DNA of 64,000 bases from Streptomyces sp. BHT-5-2 (GTDB taxonomy: Bacteria; Actinomycetota; Actinomycetes; Streptomycetales; Streptomycetaceae), in assembly GCF_019774615.1 (NCBI RefSeq), contig NZ_CP081497.1, forward strand, positions 868,001 to 932,000, read 5' to 3'. The first letter of the stretch is position 1. Every line of letters begins with the position of its first letter. A program made the position numbers and the translations under genes. Positions 62,196 through 64,000 of the stretch are shown piece after piece. Below the pieces are notes generated by a model. It searched no databases. It was not told where the DNA came from and was given only the letters and a program-made list of their open reading frames with translations.

Positions 62196-62515
62196 CGGTT
62201 CTGGCGATAGCCAAGGGACGAGACAATCGCAGGGACAGTACGTGACGGTTCACCAGATGGGTCCGCTCACCTCCGAACCTCGCTGCTCCGGTCGCGGACA
62301 CCCGCAGCGGCGAGCAGACGAGCGCCGGCGTCCCGAGGCGCGCCGCCCGTACGCTCGGCACCGGCGCCCCGGCCGTGATCAGCTGGGCGTCGAGGCGACC
62401 GCCCCCGGGGCACGCACCGGCCGTCTCCTGCCGCACTTTGCGTACGGCCCGCGCCCGACTGCTCCACCATCGCGACTTCTGAGCACCGTGATCCGCCCCA
62501 TCCGGAGGGATTCCC
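62196..62515 (+). other. 320-bp katG leader without a convincing gene
   Basis: Between the candidate promoter and the katG ribosome site. An open frame from a GTG at 62242 overlaps the katG start but is highly Arg-rich and looks non-coding. May be a long 5' untranslated region. Confidence 0.4.
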
Positions 62516-64000
62516 ATGTCTGAGTCCGAGATCCATGACGCAAAGGCCGCAGAGGCGACGGACGCCGCCGGTGGCTGCCCGGTCGCGCACGGGCGCGCCG
62601 CGCACCCGACCCAGGGCGGCGGAAACCGGCAGTGGTGGCCGGAGCGGCTCAACCTCAAGATCCTCGCCAAGAACCCCGCCGTGGCGAACCCCCTCGGTGA
62701 GGAGTTCGACTACGCCGCGGCGTTCCGGAGCCTGGACCTCCCAGCCGTCAAGCGGGACATCGCCGAGGTGCTGACCACCTCGCAGGACTGGTGGCCCGCC
62801 GACTTCGGCAACTACGGCCCGCTCATGATCCGCATGGCCTGGCACAGCGCCGGCACCTACCGCGTCAGCGACGGCCGCGGCGGCGCCGGCTCCGGCCAGC
62901 AGCGCTTCGCCCCCCTCAACAGCTGGCCGGACAACGTCAGCCTCGACAAGGCCCGCCGACTGCTCTGGCCGGTCAAGAAGAAGTACGGCAAGAGCATCTC
63001 CTGGGCCGACCTGCTGATCCTCACCGGCAACGTCGCCCTGGAGACGATGGGCTTCGAGACCTTCGGCTTCGCCGGCGGCCGGGAGGACTCCTGGGAGGCG
63101 GAGGAGGACGTCTTCTGGGGCCCCGAGACCGAGTGGCTCGGCGACGCCCGCTACACCGGCGACCGCGAGCTGGAGAACCCGCTCGGCGCCGTCCAGATGG
63201 GCCTCATCTACGTCAACCCCGAGGGCCCCAACGGCAATCCCGACCCGCTCGCCGCGGCCCGCGACATCCGGGAGACGTTCCGCCGGATGGCGATGAACGA
63301 CGAGGAGACCGTCGCCCTGATCGCCGGCGGCCACACCTTCGGCAAGACCCACGGCGCGGGCCCGGCGGACAACGTCGGCCCGGACCCCGAGGCCGCCCCC
63401 ATGGAGCAGATGGGCCTCGGCTGGAAGAGCACCTTCGGCACCGGCGCCGGCGCGCACGCGATCACCAGCGGCCTGGAGGTCACCTGGACCACCACGCCCA
63501 CCCAGTGGGGCAACGGCTTCTTCAAGCACCTCTTCGAGTACGAGTACGAGCTCACCAAGAGCCCGGCCGGCGCCCACCAGTGGGTGGCCAAGGACGCCCC
63601 GGAGATCATCCCGGACGCGCACGACCCGTCGAAGAAGCGCCGCCCGACGATGCTCACCACCGACCTCTCGCTGCGCTTCGACCCGATCTACGAGCCGATC
63701 TCGCGGCGCTTCTACGAGAACCCCGCGGAGTTCGCGGACACCTTCGCCCGCGCCTGGTACAAGCTGACGCACCGCGACATGGGCCCGGTCGCCCGCTACC
63801 TCGGCCCGGAGGTCCCCTCCGAGGTGCTGCTGTGGCAGGACCCGCTGCCGGCCCGCGAGGGCGCGCTGATCGACGCCGCGGACATCGCCACCCTCAAGGA
63901 GCAGGTCCTCGGCTCCGGCCTCACGGTCTCCCAGCTGGTCTCGACCGCCTGGGCCTCGGCCTCCTCGTTCCGCGGCTCCGACAAGCGCGGCGGTGCCAAC
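62516..64000 (+). CDS. katG: catalase-peroxidase KatG (3' partial)
   Basis: First 495 codons; the gene runs off the right edge. Decomposes hydrogen peroxide (and can oxidise substrates) with haem. Seen: Arg106, Trp109 and His110 in MIRMAWHSAG, Tyr232 in LIYVNPEG and Met258 in RRMAMND, which with Trp109 form the Met-Tyr-Trp adduct, and proximal His273 in GGHTFGKTHG. ATG at 62516 follows GGAGGGA with 6 nt spacing. Divergent from fur, so probably Fur-repressed and peroxide-inducible. Confidence 0.95.
   Translation, partial: MSESEIHDAKAAEATDAAGGCPVAHGRAAHPTQGGGNRQWWPERLNLKILAKNPAVANPLGEEFDYAAAFRSLDLPAVKRDIAEVLTTSQDWWPADFGNYGPLMIRMAWHSAGTYRVSDGRGGAGSGQQRFAPLNSWPDNVSLDKARRLLWPVKKKYGKSISWADLLILTGNVALETMGFETFGFAGGREDSWEAEEDVFWGPETEWLGDARYTGDRELENPLGAVQMGLIYVNPEGPNGNPDPLAAARDIRETFRRMAMNDEETVALIAGGHTFGKTHGAGPADNVGPDPEAAPMEQMGLGWKSTFGTGAGAHAITSGLEVTWTTTPTQWGNGFFKHLFEYEYELTKSPAGAHQWVAKDAPEIIPDAHDPSKKRRPTMLTTDLSLRFDPIYEPISRRFYENPAEFADTFARAWYKLTHRDMGPVARYLGPEVPSEVLLWQDPLPAREGALIDAADIATLKEQVLGSGLTVSQLVSTAWASASSFRGSDKRGGAN

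Noticed and set aside
62267..63772. Minus-strand open frame antisense to katG
   Set aside because: katG on the plus strand has all catalytic residues; the antisense frame is Val/Leu/Glu-rich without a domain.
1..64000. CRISPR arrays, tRNA genes, rRNA and prophage integration sites
   Set aside because: No regularly spaced 25-40-bp repeats, no cloverleaf-type sequence with a CCA end, and no integrase or duplicated att-like core were seen by eye.

Overview
The window is about 72% GC, has many GTG starts and GC-ending codons, and its operons are joined by 4-nt ATGA/GTGA overlaps. Gene families (PucR, SARP-like, SGNH lipase, kinases with PQQ-type sensor domains, MAB_1171c and ImmA/IrrE proteins, DHA2 exporters) and a PHO-box-like repeat all point to a streptomycete chromosome (Streptomyces, Kitasatospora or a close relative), in an accessory-rich region rather than the conserved core. 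I saw no tRNA, rRNA, CRISPR array or intact insertion sequence.

Layout. 1-4445: a complete, tightly overlapped oleABCD operon (head-to-head fatty acyl condensation to olefins through a beta-lactone), with oleA cut by the window edge. 4566-15.6 kb: a membrane protein, esterase, GNAT, class I glutamine amidotransferase, DHA2 exporter divergent from a LysR regulator, a second MFS exporter, a chloramphenicol-phosphotransferase-like kinase and an NDH-2-like flavoprotein. 15.7-23.6 kb: flavodoxin, PucR regulator, secreted SGNH esterase, HSL-family hydrolase, and a divergent pair of a SpoIIE-type phosphatase and an HTH/coiled-coil/receiver protein separated by a repeat-rich intergenic region. 23.7-29 kb: a three-gene kinase cassette (pseudokinase, then two membrane Ser/Thr kinases with PQQ-like sensor domains). 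29-31 kb: DEAD-box helicase and cold-shock protein with a strong hairpin between them. 31.5-37.2 kb: a 1,558-residue RHS/YD-repeat protein with a nuclease-like C-terminus and a downstream partner gene.

37.2-46.2 kb: SRAP (HMCES/YedK) protein, a phosphorylcholine-phosphatase-like enzyme behind a PHO-box-like repeat, LysE exporter, Tat-lipoprotein polysaccharide deacetylase, APH-like kinase, GNAT, secreted protein, an ArsR/monooxygenase divergent pair with a perfect operator-like palindrome, and an AhpD-like protein behind an ECF41-type promoter. 46.5-51.5 kb: an HSP90-family protein translationally coupled to a 1,055-residue TPR-like protein. 51.5-58.4 kb: TetR-DHA2 operon with operators coinciding with a leaderless promoter, an NAD-dependent epimerase, a YqeY-like protein, and an ImmA/IrrE - MAB_1171c - aldo/keto reductase operon. 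58.7-64 kb: CHAP amidase, small secreted protein, SARP-like regulator, and Fur divergent from katG (cut by the window end).

The most interesting candidates are the RHS toxin-like module, the pseudokinase/kinase cassette, the HSP90-TPR pair, the intact ole operon, and several well-formed operators and promoters readable directly from the DNA. No single locus is clearly a wholly new system; function assignments rest on family motifs read by eye.
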